NCBI GenBank assembly: GCA_003854995.1
Contig: RQOI01000473.1
Location: forward strand, 1-5,669
Length of the DNA: 5,669 bases
Reading direction: 5' to 3'
Source of the DNA: Candidatus Zhuqueibacterota bacterium
Lineage (GTDB): Bacteria > Zhuqueibacterota > Zhuqueibacteria > Residuimicrobiales > Krinioviventaceae
The notes under the pieces were generated by a model that was not told the origin of the DNA, ran no database searches, and worked only from the letters and a program-made list of their open reading frames with translations. Shown piece by piece: positions 5,661 through 5,669 of this stretch; the first letter of the stretch is position 1, and every line of letters starts with the position of its first letter. Both the position numbers and the translations under genes were made by a program.

Positions 5661-5669
5661 CCACCGAGG

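Noticed and set aside
1..5669. CRISPR array, tRNA/rRNA genes, insertion sequence, toxin-antitoxin or phage-defence module
   Set aside because: I saw no regularly spaced repeats, cloverleaf sequence, transposase or known defence domain; all sizeable open frames are accounted for by the genes listed or by their shadows.

Overview
The window (about 5.7 kb, mid-range GC) looks like ordinary chromosome from an uncultured Gram-negative bacterium. Two exported lipoproteins with Cys lipoboxes, a cohesin-type domain, and an SH3b/Ig-like protein with a C-terminal membrane anchor resemble surface proteins of the FCB group and nearby candidate phyla (KSB1/Calditrichota, Ignavibacteria, Zixibacteria). That placement is an inference from protein style; there is no marker gene here.

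Layout. (1) Positions 1-1752, minus strand: a three-gene envelope operon read right to left. It encodes an exported SH3b/Ig-like protein, then a lipoprotein with a cohesin-like domain (start 929), then a second lipoprotein whose start lies at 56 and which runs off the left edge. Gaps are 31 and 36 nt, and both lipoprotein genes have a well-placed Shine-Dalgarno. (2) Positions 1753-1885: an AT-rich gap with a sigma70-like promoter candidate for that operon and a small dyad in its spacer. (3) Positions 1886-2578, minus: a cyclase/KynB-like metal hydrolase family protein in which two expected metal-ligand positions are changed (Asp to Gly57, His to Asn183). (4) Positions 2652-4085, plus: a complete MATE-family efflux transporter, divergent from the cyclase across 73 nt. 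(5) Positions 4008-5414, minus: a tightly overlapping operon of GNAT acetyltransferase, C-GCAxxG-C-C protein and DUF2809 membrane protein. The last gene overlaps its upstream neighbour by 79 nt and the convergent MATE gene by 78 nt. (6) Positions 5415-5669: leader and promoter candidate for that operon, then about 130 bp of apparently non-coding sequence with nested TTTGG/CCAAA inverted repeats.

I see no tRNA, rRNA, CRISPR array, insertion sequence or recognisable defence system. The items most worth a second look are the altered cyclase active site, the SH3b domain apparently inserted inside an Ig-like fold, the cohesin-lipoprotein operon, and the doubly overlapped DUF2809 gene.
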